A DNA stretch of 64,000 nucleotides, taken from Methylomicrobium agile. Its GTDB lineage: Bacteria > Pseudomonadota > Gammaproteobacteria > Methylococcales > Methylomonadaceae. The notes under the pieces are model-generated. The model saw only the letters and a program-made list of their open reading frames with translations, was not told where the DNA came from and ran no database searches. The DNA is taken from the NCBI RefSeq assembly GCF_000733855.1, contig NZ_JPOJ01000001.1, forward strand, positions 1,860,001 through 1,924,000, written 5' to 3'. The position numbers were made by a program, and so were the translations under genes. Positions 26,821 to 36,989 of this stretch are shown piece by piece (position 1 is the first letter of the stretch; each line of letters starts with the position of its first letter).

Positions 26821-28910
26821 GTCTTTGCCTCGGACGCGAGTAATCGCTCCACATCTTTTGTCGCCAGCGGTTCGGCAAAGTGATAGCCTTGTCCGCACCG
26901 GCATCCCCAGGATAGAAGCCGCTCGGCCTGTTCGGCGGTTTCGATGCCTTCGGCGGCGACTTTCTTGCCCAATTCGCCTGCCAGTGACAGAATCGACCGC
27001 ACGATCGCACTTTTGCGGTCGGAAGTGCCGCTAACCGAGCGGACCGCGCTGCGATCGATTTTGATCGTGTGAATCGACGGATGCTGGAGCAGATTCAGGG
27101 AGGCTTTACCCCCGGCGTCGAAATCGTCGAGATGCAACTGCACGCCGAGTTCGTCAAGTTCGGCCAGGATATGGGACGAAACGAGGGGGTCGGCGGCGGC
27201 GACTTCTTCCGGAATTTCCAGGCACAAATAGCGCGCGTCCAGGCCGGATGCCGCCAATGCCTGGGTCAGCTGGTTCCGTAAACTCGGGTGCAGAAATTGC
27301 GTTTGCGATAAATTGACCGCGACCGACAGGGCGGCATTCGCAGGCGACAATTGCTGCCAGGCCCGAAGCTGCCGGCAGGATTCGTGCAGCATCCAGGCGC
27401 TGATTTTGACCAGAATGCCGATTTTTTCCGCCAGCGCCCAAAAATCGGCGGGCGCCAAAAGGCCATGCTCGGAATACTGCCAATGCAGCAACGCCTCGAA
27501 GCCGGAGAGGGTTCCGCTGGCGAGTTCTACGATCGGTTGGTAATGAATACGGAATTCGTTGCGTTCGATAGCCAGGTTCAAGTCGGCTTCCAGTTGCAGC
27601 AGCCGTATGGCGTAATTATTCTGAACGGTATTGAACACCCTCAGTCGCCGGTCTCCTTGGGTTTTTGCCTGACGCAGCGCAAAAACAGCGTCGTGCAATA
27701 TGTCTTCGGTCCGCTGGTAGCGCGGTTCGCTCAGGACGATCCCGATGCTGGCCGAGATGAAAGCTTCCTGCCCTTCGATAATGACCGCTTCGGCTATTTT
27801 GTCCAGAATGCGTTGGGCGATACGGACCACGTCCAGCAGATCATTGATATGGGTGAGTAGAACCATAAATTCATCGCCGCCGACCCGTGCGAGGGTGTCC
27901 GCGCCGCGCAGGTTTTCTCTCAGACGTTGGGCGACGGCGCTCAATACCATGTCGCCGAAGACATCCCCGTAGCTGTCGATGATGTGCCTGAAACGGTCCA
28001 GGTCGATGACGAGCAGCGCAAAAGCATAATCGGGATAGCGCTTGGCATGTTCGAAAGCCTGGCTCAGCCGGTCGGTCAGCAAGATTTCATTGGGCAGGCC
28101 GGTCAGTACGTCATGCACGGCAAAATGGCGTAATTTTTCCTCTACGTATTTGCGGGCGGTCAGTTCGCGAAAAACGATCACTATCCCGGCCACATTGCCG
28201 CTTTTATCGCGTATCGGCGCCGCGCTTTTGTCGACGGGAATCTCCATGCCTTCCCGGTTGATCAGCGCGGTGTCGGGCGACAGATCGATGATTAGGCCGT
28301 TTTCCAGCACGCGTTCCACCAGATTGGTGATCGGAATTCCCGTCGTCTGGTAAACCAGCCGCAGCACTTCGCCGAAAGGCCGGCCGAGCGCCTCGGGTTG
28401 CGGCCAGCCGGTCAGCACTTCCGCCATTCGGTTCATAAAGGTAATGGAGCCGTCGAGGCGGGTCGCAATGACGCCGTCGCCCAGGCTTTCGAGCGTCGTG
28501 CCCAGCCAGCGTTCCATCTGCCTGAGCTTGGTTTCGGCGCTGTGTCGGTACAGGGCGATATCGATGGCGATCTGCAGTTCGCGTTCTTCGAAAGGTTTCA
28601 GTACATAGCCGTAAGGCTCGGTGATTTTCGCGCGGTTCAGCGTGGCTTCGTCCGAGTGGGCGGTCAGAAACACGACCGGCAGGGCGTGCTGCTTGCGGAT
28701 TTCGTCGGCCGCGGCGATGCCGTCCATCGCCCCGCTCAAGTGGATGTCCATCAGCACCAGATCGGGCTGCAGCGTGCCGATGCGTTCCAGGGCGGATTCG
28801 GCCGATGTGACGAACTCCGGCACATCGTAGCCCATTCGGATCAGTGTCCGTTGAATATCCAGAGCGATGATGACTTCATCCTCGACTACCAGCATGCGCG
28901 CTTTAAGCAT
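26817..28910 (-). CDS. response regulator with PAS, GGDEF and EAL domains
   Basis: 697 residues, predicted to control cyclic di-GMP. The receiver domain (1-120) has phospho-acceptor D55 (DLVLMDIHL) and the conserved K of LKPF. A PAS domain follows (about 130-250). The GGDEF domain has an intact active site (ARVGGDEFMVLL), predicting diguanylate cyclase activity. The EAL domain keeps GFEALLHW and KIDR, but the usual DDFGTGYSS loop reads DDFDAGGKAS, so phosphodiesterase activity may be weakened. It overlaps the histidine kinase gene by 8 bases and is almost surely its partner. Confidence 0.92.
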   Translation of the reverse strand: MLKARMLVVEDEVIIALDIQRTLIRMGYDVPEFVTSAESALERIGTLQPDLVLMDIHLSGAMDGIAAADEIRKQHALPVVFLTAHSDEATLNRAKITEPYGYVLKPFEERELQIAIDIALYRHSAETKLRQMERWLGTTLESLGDGVIATRLDGSITFMNRMAEVLTGWPQPEALGRPFGEVLRLVYQTTGIPITNLVERVLENGLIIDLSPDTALINREGMEIPVDKSAAPIRDKSGNVAGIVIVFRELTARKYVEEKLRHFAVHDVLTGLPNEILLTDRLSQAFEHAKRYPDYAFALLVIDLDRFRHIIDSYGDVFGDMVLSAVAQRLRENLRGADTLARVGGDEFMVLLTHINDLLDVVRIAQRILDKIAEAVIIEGQEAFISASIGIVLSEPRYQRTEDILHDAVFALRQAKTQGDRRLRVFNTVQNNYAIRLLQLEADLNLAIERNEFRIHYQPIVELASGTLSGFEALLHWQYSEHGLLAPADFWALAEKIGILVKISAWMLHESCRQLRAWQQLSPANAALSVAVNLSQTQFLHPSLRNQLTQALAASGLDARYLCLEIPEEVAAADPLVSSHILAELDELGVQLHLDDFDAGGKASLNLLQHPSIHTIKIDRSAVRSVSGTSDRKSAIVRSILSLAGELGKKVAAEGIETAEQAERLLSWGCRCGQGYHFAEPLATKDVERLLASEAKT

Positions 28911-31900
28911 GGTTACCTTTTTTCTTGGGGATGGAAATGGAAAATACGGTTTCCGGCCGGCGCCGAACCGTCAACTGTCCATTTAACTGCAATACGAAAG
29001 ATTGCACCAGATGTAAGCCCATGGATAACGGTTTTGTAATTTCCACGTCGTCCGGAATGCCTCGGCCATTATCGCCGACCTCCAGTATCAGCCTGTCCGG
29101 CTTGTCGTTCGCCAGTTTGATCCACAGTGCCCCGGAAGGATTGGCGGGCGGTGGTGTAAAGGCGTACTTGAAGCTGTTCGAGACCAATTCGCTGATGATC
29201 AATCCAATCGGTACGGTCTGCTCGACATCGAGCTCGACATCGGCGATTTGTATTTTGAGCTGGATCGACGAGGCGGCTTGGCCGTATGAGCGGCGGAGCG
29301 AGTTGACCAGGCTGGTGATGTATTCGGCCATTTTGATCCGGGCCAGACTGCGGGATTGGTATAAATGCTCGTGTGCCAGCGCCATGGAATGGACCCGCTG
29401 CTGGCTGTCCAGGAACGCGCAGCGGGCGGCCGGATCGGTGAGGGAAGCGGCCTGGAGGCGAAGCAGGCTGGCGATCACTTGTAGATTATTTTTGACCCGG
29501 TGGTGAATTTCTTTCAGCAGTACTTCTTTTTCCCGCAGGGAGGCGACTGCCCGGGATTCGGCAAGCTGACGTTCGGCCAGTTCGTTTTTGATGCGGGCAT
29601 TGATGGTTTCGAGTTCCCGGGTGCGGAGTTTTACCTGCCGTTCGAGCATCTGGTTCAGCTCCTGCATTTTTTCTTCCGCGCGCTTTCTTTCGGTAATGTC
29701 CTGCATTGCGCCGATCATTCGGCAGGGTTTGCCCCGGTTGTCTCGGAGCACGAATCCACGGTCGAGCACGCAGGCATAATGGCCGTCGCTTCGCAGGAAA
29801 CGATATTCGTACTCCCAGTGGTCGACGGCGGGATTGTCAAGCACCACGCGCACACTCGCCGCAACGCGCTGCTGATCGTCGGGGTGTACTCGTTCGAGTC
29901 CCCAGCGGGCCGTCTGCGGTGCATCGACCGCATCCCGCCAGCCGAAGACGTCCATGCTCGCCTCGCTCCAGCGTTGCAAGTCGTGCATGATGTCCCAGTC
30001 CCAAATGACATCGCGGGTAGCCTTCCAGGCCAGCCGCAAGCGTTCTTCGCTTTCGCGCAAGGCCTCCTCGGCCTGCTTCCAGTCGTGAATGTCGGTGTTG
30101 CTGCCGACCCATTTGATGACCTGGCCGTTATCGCTCAAAAGCGGCGTCGCCCGGACATTGGTCCATCGCCAGCCGTCGTTTCGGGATTTTATCCGGAATT
30201 CTGCGTTGATGTCGTGCCGGGTAGCGACCGCTTCGTGCCATTGCCGTGCGGCGTAATCCCTATCTTCCGGATGGACGGCATCGAGCCAGCCGTAACCGAT
30301 CCATTCCTCGAAGGTCTGGCCCGTATAGGCGCGCCAGGACGGGCTGTCCACTGCCACAACGCCATCCGCTCCGGCTTCCCAGACGGCCTGGGCATAAGAT
30401 TCGACCAGCTTGCGAAAGCGCTCTTCGCTTTCGCGGAGGGCTTCCTGAGCCAGTTTGAAAGGCGTTGTCTCGCGCAGAGACAAGACCAGGCCGGTTACCG
30501 ATTCATCCAGGTCCGTAGCCGGCACCAGGCTCCAATCCCAATAAGTGGTCCCGCGCTCCGGCTGATCGGGAAATACGAACGGTTTGTCCTTGTAAAACAC
30601 CGCTTTGCCGGTATCCCGCACCTGGCGGAAGATCGTCTCGTTTTCCGGATCCGGGTACAGGTCGAAATGGTTTTTTCCGAGCAGTTCTTCGGGCTTCATT
30701 CCGCAAGTATCGGCATAGGATGCATTGACCCAAATGAAGTGGAACCGGGGATCGAGATAGACCAGCATCACGTCGGTGGCCTGCATGATGCTGAGCAGCA
30801 GGATTTGTTGCTGTTCCAGGGCTTCTTCGGTCAGTTTGCGCCGATGAATGTTGCGGCCGACGGTCGCCCAGCCGGAAATCCGGCCTTTTTCGTCGCGGAG
30901 GTTGAAGACGTTGCAAAGCATCCAGATCGCCTTGCCGGTTTGAAAGTGCCGGAAGCGTATTTCCACTTCGGCGTTTCCCTCCCGCATGACGCGGGGAAAG
31001 AACTCGTCGCTGACGTGAGCCCGGTCTTCGGGGAAATAATAGTCCTGTACCCGCACGCTGCACGCTGCGGTCAAATCTTCAAGGCCCATCATCCGCATTC
31101 CGGCAGGATTTACATAGAAAGGCTTGAAGTTCCGGTCGCACATGCCGATGAATTCGGTGCTGCCTTCGGCAAGTGCGACAAAACGATCGCGCTCCGCTTC
31201 GGCAAGTTTGCGTCTTGTCACGTCGACCAGTGTGACCAATAGCATATTGCCTTCGCGGGTGACGAGCGAACTGCCGTCGACCTGGGCCGTAAATTGGGTT
31301 CCGTCCCGTCTTAATCCGATCATTTCGCTGCCTATGCCTTTTATCTTGAACAGGAGCTTTACGGTGAACGGCTCCCGGTAGGCATAGGGATGATCCTGCG
31401 CCGGATCTTTCAACAACGTTTCGAGCGCGCGGCCCTGCAGTTGTCCCGGCTGGTAGCCGAACAGGGCTTCGGACTGCCGATTCGCGAGCCTGACCTTTCC
31501 TTCGAGATCGGCCATCAGCAGCCCGTTCGGAGACGCCTGGAAGAGCAGACGGAAACGTTCTTCGCCTTCCTGCAAAGCGGCGAAGCCGGTCTCGCGTTCG
31601 GAGTCGGCCTTGTTCAGCAACTTTGCCGCCAGGTAGATCATCCCGCTGAACGCCACGATATGAAAAGTAATGAAAAGCGCCCAGCCGAAATCGGCGCTGT
31701 ATAATCCCGAATGCTGGCCTTTCAGTTGGATCAGGCCGATCGCAAACGGCAGCAAAACAGCAGCCGGCAGGAGATTTCGCGCCATGACGCTGCCGGCGAA
31801 CGGACTGATCAGCCAGGTCAGGTAGCGCTTGGGGCGCGCGCTGAGAATTCCGATGCCCAGTCCGAACAGGGATACGGCCGCATGAAGCGGAATCGACACA

Positions 31901-32463
31901 TACGGCCGGGTTTGATAGAGAGCGGACACCTCGTAGCAGGCATGCCCTACCAGCGCAAGAAGCGCAAACAACAGAATTTGCAACGCTAAAAATGGTGCGA
32001 TCCAGCCGGCTTCCGCATCCAGCGCGACCAAGGCCATGCCGGCTAAAAAAAGACAATAGGCGGCGCTTGGAGAGGGGCTGCCGGAATGCGGCGCACTTTT
32101 CTCCGCGACCGTGTCCGGAAACAGCCATTGGTCCGGGCTGACGTCTCCGAGATATTCCAGCAGGACCAGTCCGCCGAGCACTGCAACTATAGCGGAAAAG
32201 ATTTGTCCGAGCATTTGCCGGTTCGGGTTCCGGCCGGTTCGGTGCAGCAGCCGGAGCGCCGTACCGGAAAGCAGCAGTCCGGCCGCGACCACCGGCTGTA
32301 TGGCCGCAGGGTTCGGCCAAATGCCTTTTAGCTCGGCGATGCCGAAAATCCAGCCCGTGATCGCCAGCAGGCTGACCAGTATGACGAACAGGGCCATCCC
32401 GTCAGTCAGTCGAGCGGCCGCCGGGGCGAAAGGAAAGACAAAGCGGCTAGAGCAATTCTGCAT
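28903..32463 (-). CDS. membrane multi-PAS sensor histidine kinase (HisKA_2 type)
   Basis: 1186 residues. The N-terminus holds about eight hydrophobic helices (residues 20-285), resembling a membrane sensory module. About five PAS/PAC domains follow (about 300-970), ending with PAC motifs such as CRMIGAMQDITERKRAEE. The kinase core has the HisKA_2 phospho-His site LLKEIHHRVKNNLQV. The ATPase domain has an N box (LIISELVSNSFKYAF) and G box (VGDNGRGIPDD). HisKA_2 kinases often signal to atypical regulators; here the next gene is a REC-GGDEF-EAL protein overlapping by 8 bases. The ligand is unknown; redox, oxygen or light are possible with PAS domains. Confidence 0.92.
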   Translation of the reverse strand: MQNCSSRFVFPFAPAAARLTDGMALFVILVSLLAITGWIFGIAELKGIWPNPAAIQPVVAAGLLLSGTALRLLHRTGRNPNRQMLGQIFSAIVAVLGGLVLLEYLGDVSPDQWLFPDTVAEKSAPHSGSPSPSAAYCLFLAGMALVALDAEAGWIAPFLALQILLFALLALVGHACYEVSALYQTRPYVSIPLHAAVSLFGLGIGILSARPKRYLTWLISPFAGSVMARNLLPAAVLLPFAIGLIQLKGQHSGLYSADFGWALFITFHIVAFSGMIYLAAKLLNKADSERETGFAALQEGEERFRLLFQASPNGLLMADLEGKVRLANRQSEALFGYQPGQLQGRALETLLKDPAQDHPYAYREPFTVKLLFKIKGIGSEMIGLRRDGTQFTAQVDGSSLVTREGNMLLVTLVDVTRRKLAEAERDRFVALAEGSTEFIGMCDRNFKPFYVNPAGMRMMGLEDLTAACSVRVQDYYFPEDRAHVSDEFFPRVMREGNAEVEIRFRHFQTGKAIWMLCNVFNLRDEKGRISGWATVGRNIHRRKLTEEALEQQQILLLSIMQATDVMLVYLDPRFHFIWVNASYADTCGMKPEELLGKNHFDLYPDPENETIFRQVRDTGKAVFYKDKPFVFPDQPERGTTYWDWSLVPATDLDESVTGLVLSLRETTPFKLAQEALRESEERFRKLVESYAQAVWEAGADGVVAVDSPSWRAYTGQTFEEWIGYGWLDAVHPEDRDYAARQWHEAVATRHDINAEFRIKSRNDGWRWTNVRATPLLSDNGQVIKWVGSNTDIHDWKQAEEALRESEERLRLAWKATRDVIWDWDIMHDLQRWSEASMDVFGWRDAVDAPQTARWGLERVHPDDQQRVAASVRVVLDNPAVDHWEYEYRFLRSDGHYACVLDRGFVLRDNRGKPCRMIGAMQDITERKRAEEKMQELNQMLERQVKLRTRELETINARIKNELAERQLAESRAVASLREKEVLLKEIHHRVKNNLQVIASLLRLQAASLTDPAARCAFLDSQQRVHSMALAHEHLYQSRSLARIKMAEYITSLVNSLRRSYGQAASSIQLKIQIADVELDVEQTVPIGLIISELVSNSFKYAFTPPPANPSGALWIKLANDKPDRLILEVGDNGRGIPDDVEITKPLSMGLHLVQSFVLQLNGQLTVRRRPETVFSISIPKKKGNHA

Positions 32464-32892
32464 GATCTTCTCGGGCGACCGGGCGACTCACAAGATTAAC
32501 CGAAAGTGGCCGCAGCCAACCCTGTTAGCCTTGTACGGTCGGGGGATAGCGGTTATCCGGATTGCAAGCCGGCAGTGCACAGGAGGAGGCGGGCTTCGAA
32601 TGAGGCAGGTTTCCTGTTGCAGTAATGAAATAGATGCGCGCATTTATCAAGGAGATCGGTTTTTATCAGGGCTTAATTCGGCGGCGGTCAATAAAATGCT
32701 TGGACTGAGTAATCCGGGTTTCTATCCCGTCGACCTTATTACTTTCGTCAGTCGAGGATAGCTTTTTATTTCCGGCCCTGTACGCTCAAGCGCTTTAACC
32801 GAAGCCGCGGCCGCACTTTCGGCGATTCGCCGTGGAGAATATAACTGGCTAACCTTGCCAATATCGGTTAAAATTGCTAGTTGATTTTATGT
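32464..32892. other. intergenic region, no convincing gene
   Basis: Region upstream of the kinase (minus) and of tRNA-Leu (plus). A 53-codon frame at 32600-32761 is preceded by AGGAGG but shows no recognisable protein features. TTGCCA then TAGTTG with a 17-base spacer before the tRNA is a weak promoter candidate. Confidence 0.4.
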
Positions 32893-32976
32893 GCGAATGT
32901 GGCGGAACTGGTAGACGCGCTGGATTTAGGTTCCAGTGGTAACCCCGTGAGAGTTCGAGTCTCTCCATTCGCACCA
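32893..32976 (+). tRNA. tRNA-Leu (anticodon UAG)
   Basis: Acceptor stem GCGAATG pairs with CATTCGC, followed by discriminator A and an encoded CCA. The anticodon stem CTGGA/TCCAG encloses TTTAGGT, giving anticodon TAG. The long variable arm typical of leucine tRNAs and the T loop TTCGAGT are present. It lies 107 bases upstream of tig, a common gammaproteobacterial arrangement. Confidence 0.97.
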
Positions 32977-33083
32977 TATTTATATTCCTATAAAGAAGCA
33001 GCCGATTCAGGTTGACTTTTCTGTTCCTAAGCCCGCAAGGCGCTCTTAAAAATTACGTATTCCAAACAATTTGAGGTAAAGAA

Positions 33084-34385
33084 ATGCAGGTCTCTGTCGA
33101 AAAGACATCAGAATTAAGCAGAAAAATGGTTGTAAGCGTGCCTGAAGAGGTCGTTCAGCAGAAAGTCGCAGAGCGCTTAAAGTCATTATCGAAAAATGTG
33201 AAGATTGATGGTTTTCGGCCCGGCAAGGCGCCACAGCAAGTGATCAACAAACTGTACGGCGAGCGCGTGCGCGGCGAGGTGACCGGCGACCTGATCCAGA
33301 GCACTTATTTTGAAGCCCTGGCCAAAGAGCAGCTGAGACCGGCCGGCTATCCCAACATTCATTCCGCCGACCAGAGCGAAGGCTTCAAATACACCGCCGA
33401 ATTCGAAGTGTATCCCGAGATTTCGCTGGACGGTGTCAATGGCATGGAAATCAAGCGTCCCGTTGCCGAAGTGACCGAAAGCGATATCGACGCGATGATC
33501 GAAAAATTGCGGCTGCGGAATAAGACTTGGCAAACCGCCGAGCGTGCCTCACAGGCGCAGGATCGCATCACGATCACGTTTTCCGGCAGCGTCGACGGCG
33601 AAAACTTTACCGACGGCAAGGTTGAAAATTATCCGGTCGAAATCGGTGCCGGGCAAATGATTCCAGGCTTCGAAGACAACCTGATCGGCCTGGCGGCGGC
33701 CGAGCAAAAAATCTTTACCACGGCTTTTCCGGAAAACTACGGCAAGGAGTCTCTGGCCGGCAAAGCGGCCGAATTCGAAGTCGAAGTGATTAAAGTCGAA
33801 GAATCCGTACTGCCTGAGGTTGATGCTGAATTCATTAAAAAGCACGGGATCGAGGACGGCGACATGGCCGCTTTCCGCGAGGATATCCGCAATACGATGG
33901 AGCGCCAGTTGACGCAAGCCTTGGCGGCCCGCCTGAAAAACGCGGTGATGGACGCGCTGTACGGCGCGGTTCAGGTCACGGTTCCGAATGCGCTGATCGA
34001 CGGCGAAATCGAAAATCTGATGGCGCCTTACAAGGAAAACGCGAAGAAAAGAAAGGTCAAGTTGGAAGAGTTGGATTTGCCGAGAGATTTGTTCGAAGAG
34101 CAGGCCCGCCGCCGCGTCGCCTTGGGCCTGATTCTGTCCGATGTGATCGACAAGGGCGAAATCAAGCTGGATGACACCCGCGTCCGCAACACCGTCGAAG
34201 AGATGGCGCAAAACTATGAGCAACCGCAGGATGTCATCAACTGGTATTATGCGGACGAAAAGCGGCTCGACGAAATCAAGAACATGGTGCTGGAAGACCA
34301 GGCCGTGGACTGGCTCGTCGCCAAAGCCAAGGTTCAGGACGAAAATCTGAGCTTTTACGATTTGATGGACAACCAAACACGGTAA
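33084..34385 (+). CDS. tig: trigger factor
   Basis: Ribosome-associated chaperone and peptidyl-prolyl isomerase, 433 residues. The N-terminal ribosome-binding signature is [17 protein letters not shown] central FKBP-type domain follows ([16 protein letters not shown], then [15 protein letters not shown]), then the helical C-terminal arms. GAGGTAAAG precedes the ATG. First gene of tig-clpP-clpX. Confidence 0.98.
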   Translation: MQVSVEKTSELSRKMVVSVPEEVVQQKVAERLKSLSKNVKIDGFRPGKAPQQVINKLYGERVRGEVTGDLIQSTYFEALAKEQLRPAGYPNIHSADQSEGFKYTAEFEVYPEISLDGVNGMEIKRPVAEVTESDIDAMIEKLRLRNKTWQTAERASQAQDRITITFSGSVDGENFTDGKVENYPVEIGAGQMIPGFEDNLIGLAAAEQKIFTTAFPENYGKESLAGKAAEFEVEVIKVEESVLPEVDAEFIKKHGIEDGDMAAFREDIRNTMERQLTQALAARLKNAVMDALYGAVQVTVPNALIDGEIENLMAPYKENAKKRKVKLEELDLPRDLFEEQARRRVALGLILSDVIDKGEIKLDDTRVRNTVEEMAQNYEQPQDVINWYYADEKRLDEIKNMVLEDQAVDWLVAKAKVQDENLSFYDLMDNQTR

Positions 34386-34392
34386 TACAGCC

Positions 34393-35025
34393 ATGGGCAA
34401 ACCACAGATAATCAATCCGTCAATGACGATCGAAGCGGCGGGCGGCCTGGTGCCGATCGTCGTCGAGCAAACCGCGCGCGGCGAGCGTTCCTTCGACATT
34501 TACTCGCGCCTCTTGAAAGAGCGGGTGATTTTCCTGGTCGGCCAGGTCGAAGACTATATGGCCAACCTGGTCGTTGCCCAGCTTTTGTTTCTGGAATCGG
34601 AAAACCCGGATAAAGATATTCATTTATACATCAACTCGCCGGGCGGTTCGGTGACCGCCGGCATGTCGATTTACGACACGATGCAGTTTATCAAACCCGA
34701 CGTCAGCACGATGTGCATTGGCCAGGCCGCCAGCATGGGGGCGCTGCTCTTGACCGGCGGCGCGAAAGGCAAGCGTTATTGCCTGCCGCACTCCCGGATG
34801 ATGATTCACCAGCCGTTGGGCGGTTTCCAGGGCCAGGCGTCGGATATCGCGATTCATGCGAAGGAAATTCTGGGCGTGCGCGATAAACTGAATAAAATCA
34901 TGGCGCATCACACCGGCCAGCCGATCGAAAAGATTCAGGTCGATACCGACCGGGACAATTTCATGAATGCCGATGATGCGGTCAGTTACGGCCTGGTTGA
35001 TAAGGTTCTGGCAAGCCGGTTATAA
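34393..35025 (+). CDS. clpP: ATP-dependent Clp protease proteolytic subunit
   Basis: Serine protease subunit, 210 residues. The Ser-His-Asp triad is visible: [11 protein letters not shown] with catalytic Ser, [10 protein letters not shown] with His, and the Asp in the [10 protein letters not shown] region. It forms the barrel that degrades substrates unfolded by ClpX. It starts 7 bases after tig. Confidence 0.99.
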   Translation: MGKPQIINPSMTIEAAGGLVPIVVEQTARGERSFDIYSRLLKERVIFLVGQVEDYMANLVVAQLLFLESENPDKDIHLYINSPGGSVTAGMSIYDTMQFIKPDVSTMCIGQAASMGALLLTGGAKGKRYCLPHSRMMIHQPLGGFQGQASDIAIHAKEILGVRDKLNKIMAHHTGQPIEKIQVDTDRDNFMNADDAVSYGLVDKVLASRL

Positions 35026-35123
35026 ATCCGGACGAATTTGCTTTGTTTTCCGAAAGTTTCGGGATATTCTTTGCCTGAGGCTAAGTGTAATTCCTCGACT
35101 TTAGGATAATTTCGGGTATTGAT

Positions 35124-36398
35124 ATGAGTAACGACAAAAGGGGCAAAGACGAAGACAAATTGCTGTACTGTTCTTTTTGCGGGAAGAGTCAGCATGAAGT
35201 CCGCAAGCTGATCGCGGGTCCCTCCGTGTATGTCTGCGACGAATGCGTCGAACTTTGCAACGACATCATCAAGGACGAATTGCAGGAAGAGGTTTCCTCT
35301 TTTAAAAACGGCCACTTGCCGAAACCGAAAGAAATCAAGAAAGAGCTCGATGCCTATGTGATCGGCCAGGAGCGTGCGAAGAAAATCCTCGCGGTTGCGG
35401 TTTACAACCACTACAAGCGGCTTCGCAATAAAACCCGGAAAGACGGTATCGAGATCGGCAAAAGCAACATCCTGCTGATCGGTCCGACCGGCTCCGGTAA
35501 GACTCTGCTCGCCGAAACGCTGGCGCGCCTGTTGGATGTGCCGTTTACGATTGCGGATGCGACAACCTTGACCGAAGCCGGTTATGTCGGCGAAGACGTG
35601 GAAAACATCATCCTGAAGATTCTGCAGAAATGCGACTACGATGTCGAAAAGGCCGAAACCGGGATCGTCTATATCGACGAGATCGACAAAATTTCGCGCA
35701 AATCCGATAATCCGTCGATTACCCGGGATGTCTCCGGCGAAGGTGTGCAGCAGGCGCTGTTGAAACTGATCGAAGGGACGATCGCTTCGGTGCCTCCGCA
35801 AGGCGGCCGCAAGCATCCGCAGCAGGAGTTTTTGCAGGTGAATACCGCGAACATCCTGTTCATTGTCGGCGGCGCGTTCGCGGGGCTCGACCGGGTGATC
35901 AAGGCGCGTTCCGAAAAAGGCGGCATCGGATTTTCGGCCGACGTCAAATCGAAGGAAGAAACGAAGAACGTCGGTCAGGTGTTTTCCGAAGTCGAGGCCG
36001 AGGATTTGATCAAGTACGGCCTGATTCCGGAATTCGTCGGCCGTCTGCCGGTCGTTGCGACGCTGGAAGAGCTCGATGAAGATGCGCTGGTGCAGATTCT
36101 GACCGAGCCGAAGAACGCGCTGGTCAAGCAGTACCAACACTTGTTCGAAATGGAAGGGGCCGAGCTCGAGTTTCGTGTCGAATCGTTGCGCGCGATTGCG
36201 CAGAAATCGATGGAGCGCAAAACCGGCGCGCGCGGACTCCGGACGATCGTCGAAAACGTGCTGCTGAATACGATGTACGATCTGCCTTCGGAAGAGGATA
36301 TCTGCAAGGTCGTGATCGACGAGAACGTGATTCGCGGCGAATCCGAACCGATCCTGGTTTACAAGACGGATCTGAAAAAGGCTTCGTCGGAAGTCTAA
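35124..36398 (+). CDS. clpX: ATP-dependent Clp protease ATP-binding subunit
   Basis: AAA+ unfoldase, 424 residues. It has an N-terminal four-cysteine zinc-binding domain ([15 protein letters not shown]), Walker A GPTGSGKT, Walker B IVYIDEID, a sensor region and the ClpP-binding loop near IGFSAD. It partners with ClpP encoded 98 bases upstream. An intrinsic terminator follows directly, so lon is not part of this operon here, unlike in many relatives. Confidence 0.99.
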   Translation: MSNDKRGKDEDKLLYCSFCGKSQHEVRKLIAGPSVYVCDECVELCNDIIKDELQEEVSSFKNGHLPKPKEIKKELDAYVIGQERAKKILAVAVYNHYKRLRNKTRKDGIEIGKSNILLIGPTGSGKTLLAETLARLLDVPFTIADATTLTEAGYVGEDVENIILKILQKCDYDVEKAETGIVYIDEIDKISRKSDNPSITRDVSGEGVQQALLKLIEGTIASVPPQGGRKHPQQEFLQVNTANILFIVGGAFAGLDRVIKARSEKGGIGFSADVKSKEETKNVGQVFSEVEAEDLIKYGLIPEFVGRLPVVATLEELDEDALVQILTEPKNALVKQYQHLFEMEGAELEFRVESLRAIAQKSMERKTGARGLRTIVENVLLNTMYDLPSEEDICKVVIDENVIRGESEPILVYKTDLKKASSEV

Positions 36399-36405
36399 AT
36401 AAAAT

Positions 36406-36430
36406 AAGGAGCTGAAAAAGCTCCTTTTTT
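36406..36430 (+). terminator. intrinsic terminator after clpX
   Basis: Stem AAGGAGCT / AGCTCCTT with a short A-rich loop, followed by TTTTTT. It begins 7 bases after the clpX stop. Confidence 0.92.
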
Positions 36431-36555
36431 ATGGACTATAGAAAAGGACTACGCATTTGAACGTCTTGTGTTGCTTGAATCGTTCAGCGCCACCCTGCCG
36501 TTACGAAAGCGAAAGACAGATTAGGCAGCAATGAGAGTCGGGACAGATTAAGGCA

Positions 36556-36888
36556 ATGAAGAATTGGCTATTTCTATCCGTTGCAATTGTTTCGGAGGTG
36601 TTGGCGACATCCGCCCTGAAAGCCAGCGACGGCTTCAACAGATTTTGGCCTTCGGCGGTTGTTGTGCTTGGCTACGGGATTGCGTTCTACTTCCTTTCGC
36701 TCACCCTGCGCTCCATTCCAGTCGGCATTGCCTATGCAGTCTGGTCCGGGGTTGGCATGGTTTTAATTTCCCTTATCGCATGGCTGGGCTTCGGGCAGAG
36801 GCTGGATATACCGGCCATGATCGGTATCGGCCTGATCATCGCCGGCGTTATCGTGCTTAATGTGTTCTCAAAGTCGGCGGTGCATTAA
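36556..36888 (+). CDS. SMR-family small multidrug efflux transporter
   Basis: 110 residues, four membrane helices. The essential membrane Glu lies in [12 protein letters not shown] (residue 14), followed by [29 protein letters not shown], the SMR signature of EmrE/QacE-like exporters that trade protons for cationic drugs. The overall pattern is closer to EmrE/QacE than to Gdx (SugE). No integron features (attC site or integrase) are near, so it is chromosomal. The ribosome-binding site (AAGGC) is weak. Confidence 0.9.
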   Translation: MKNWLFLSVAIVSEVLATSALKASDGFNRFWPSAVVVLGYGIAFYFLSLTLRSIPVGIAYAVWSGVGMVLISLIAWLGFGQRLDIPAMIGIGLIIAGVIVLNVFSKSAVH

Positions 36889-36989
36889 CCGCCTGATCCT
36901 CCAGACCAACCGCTGGACCGTGCTTTCGTCCGGTTACTTGATTCAGTGTTGGTTTCCCTGATCGATCCTACGTCGAGATAATTAACAGC

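Noticed and set aside
32600-32761. 53-codon frame with an AGGAGG upstream
   Set aside because: Spacing to the ATG is long and the translation shows no recognisable features; too weak to call a gene, though ribosome profiling could change this.
36556-36888. SMR gene as part of an integron (qacE)
   Set aside because: No integrase, attC site or resistance cassettes nearby; it sits between housekeeping genes.
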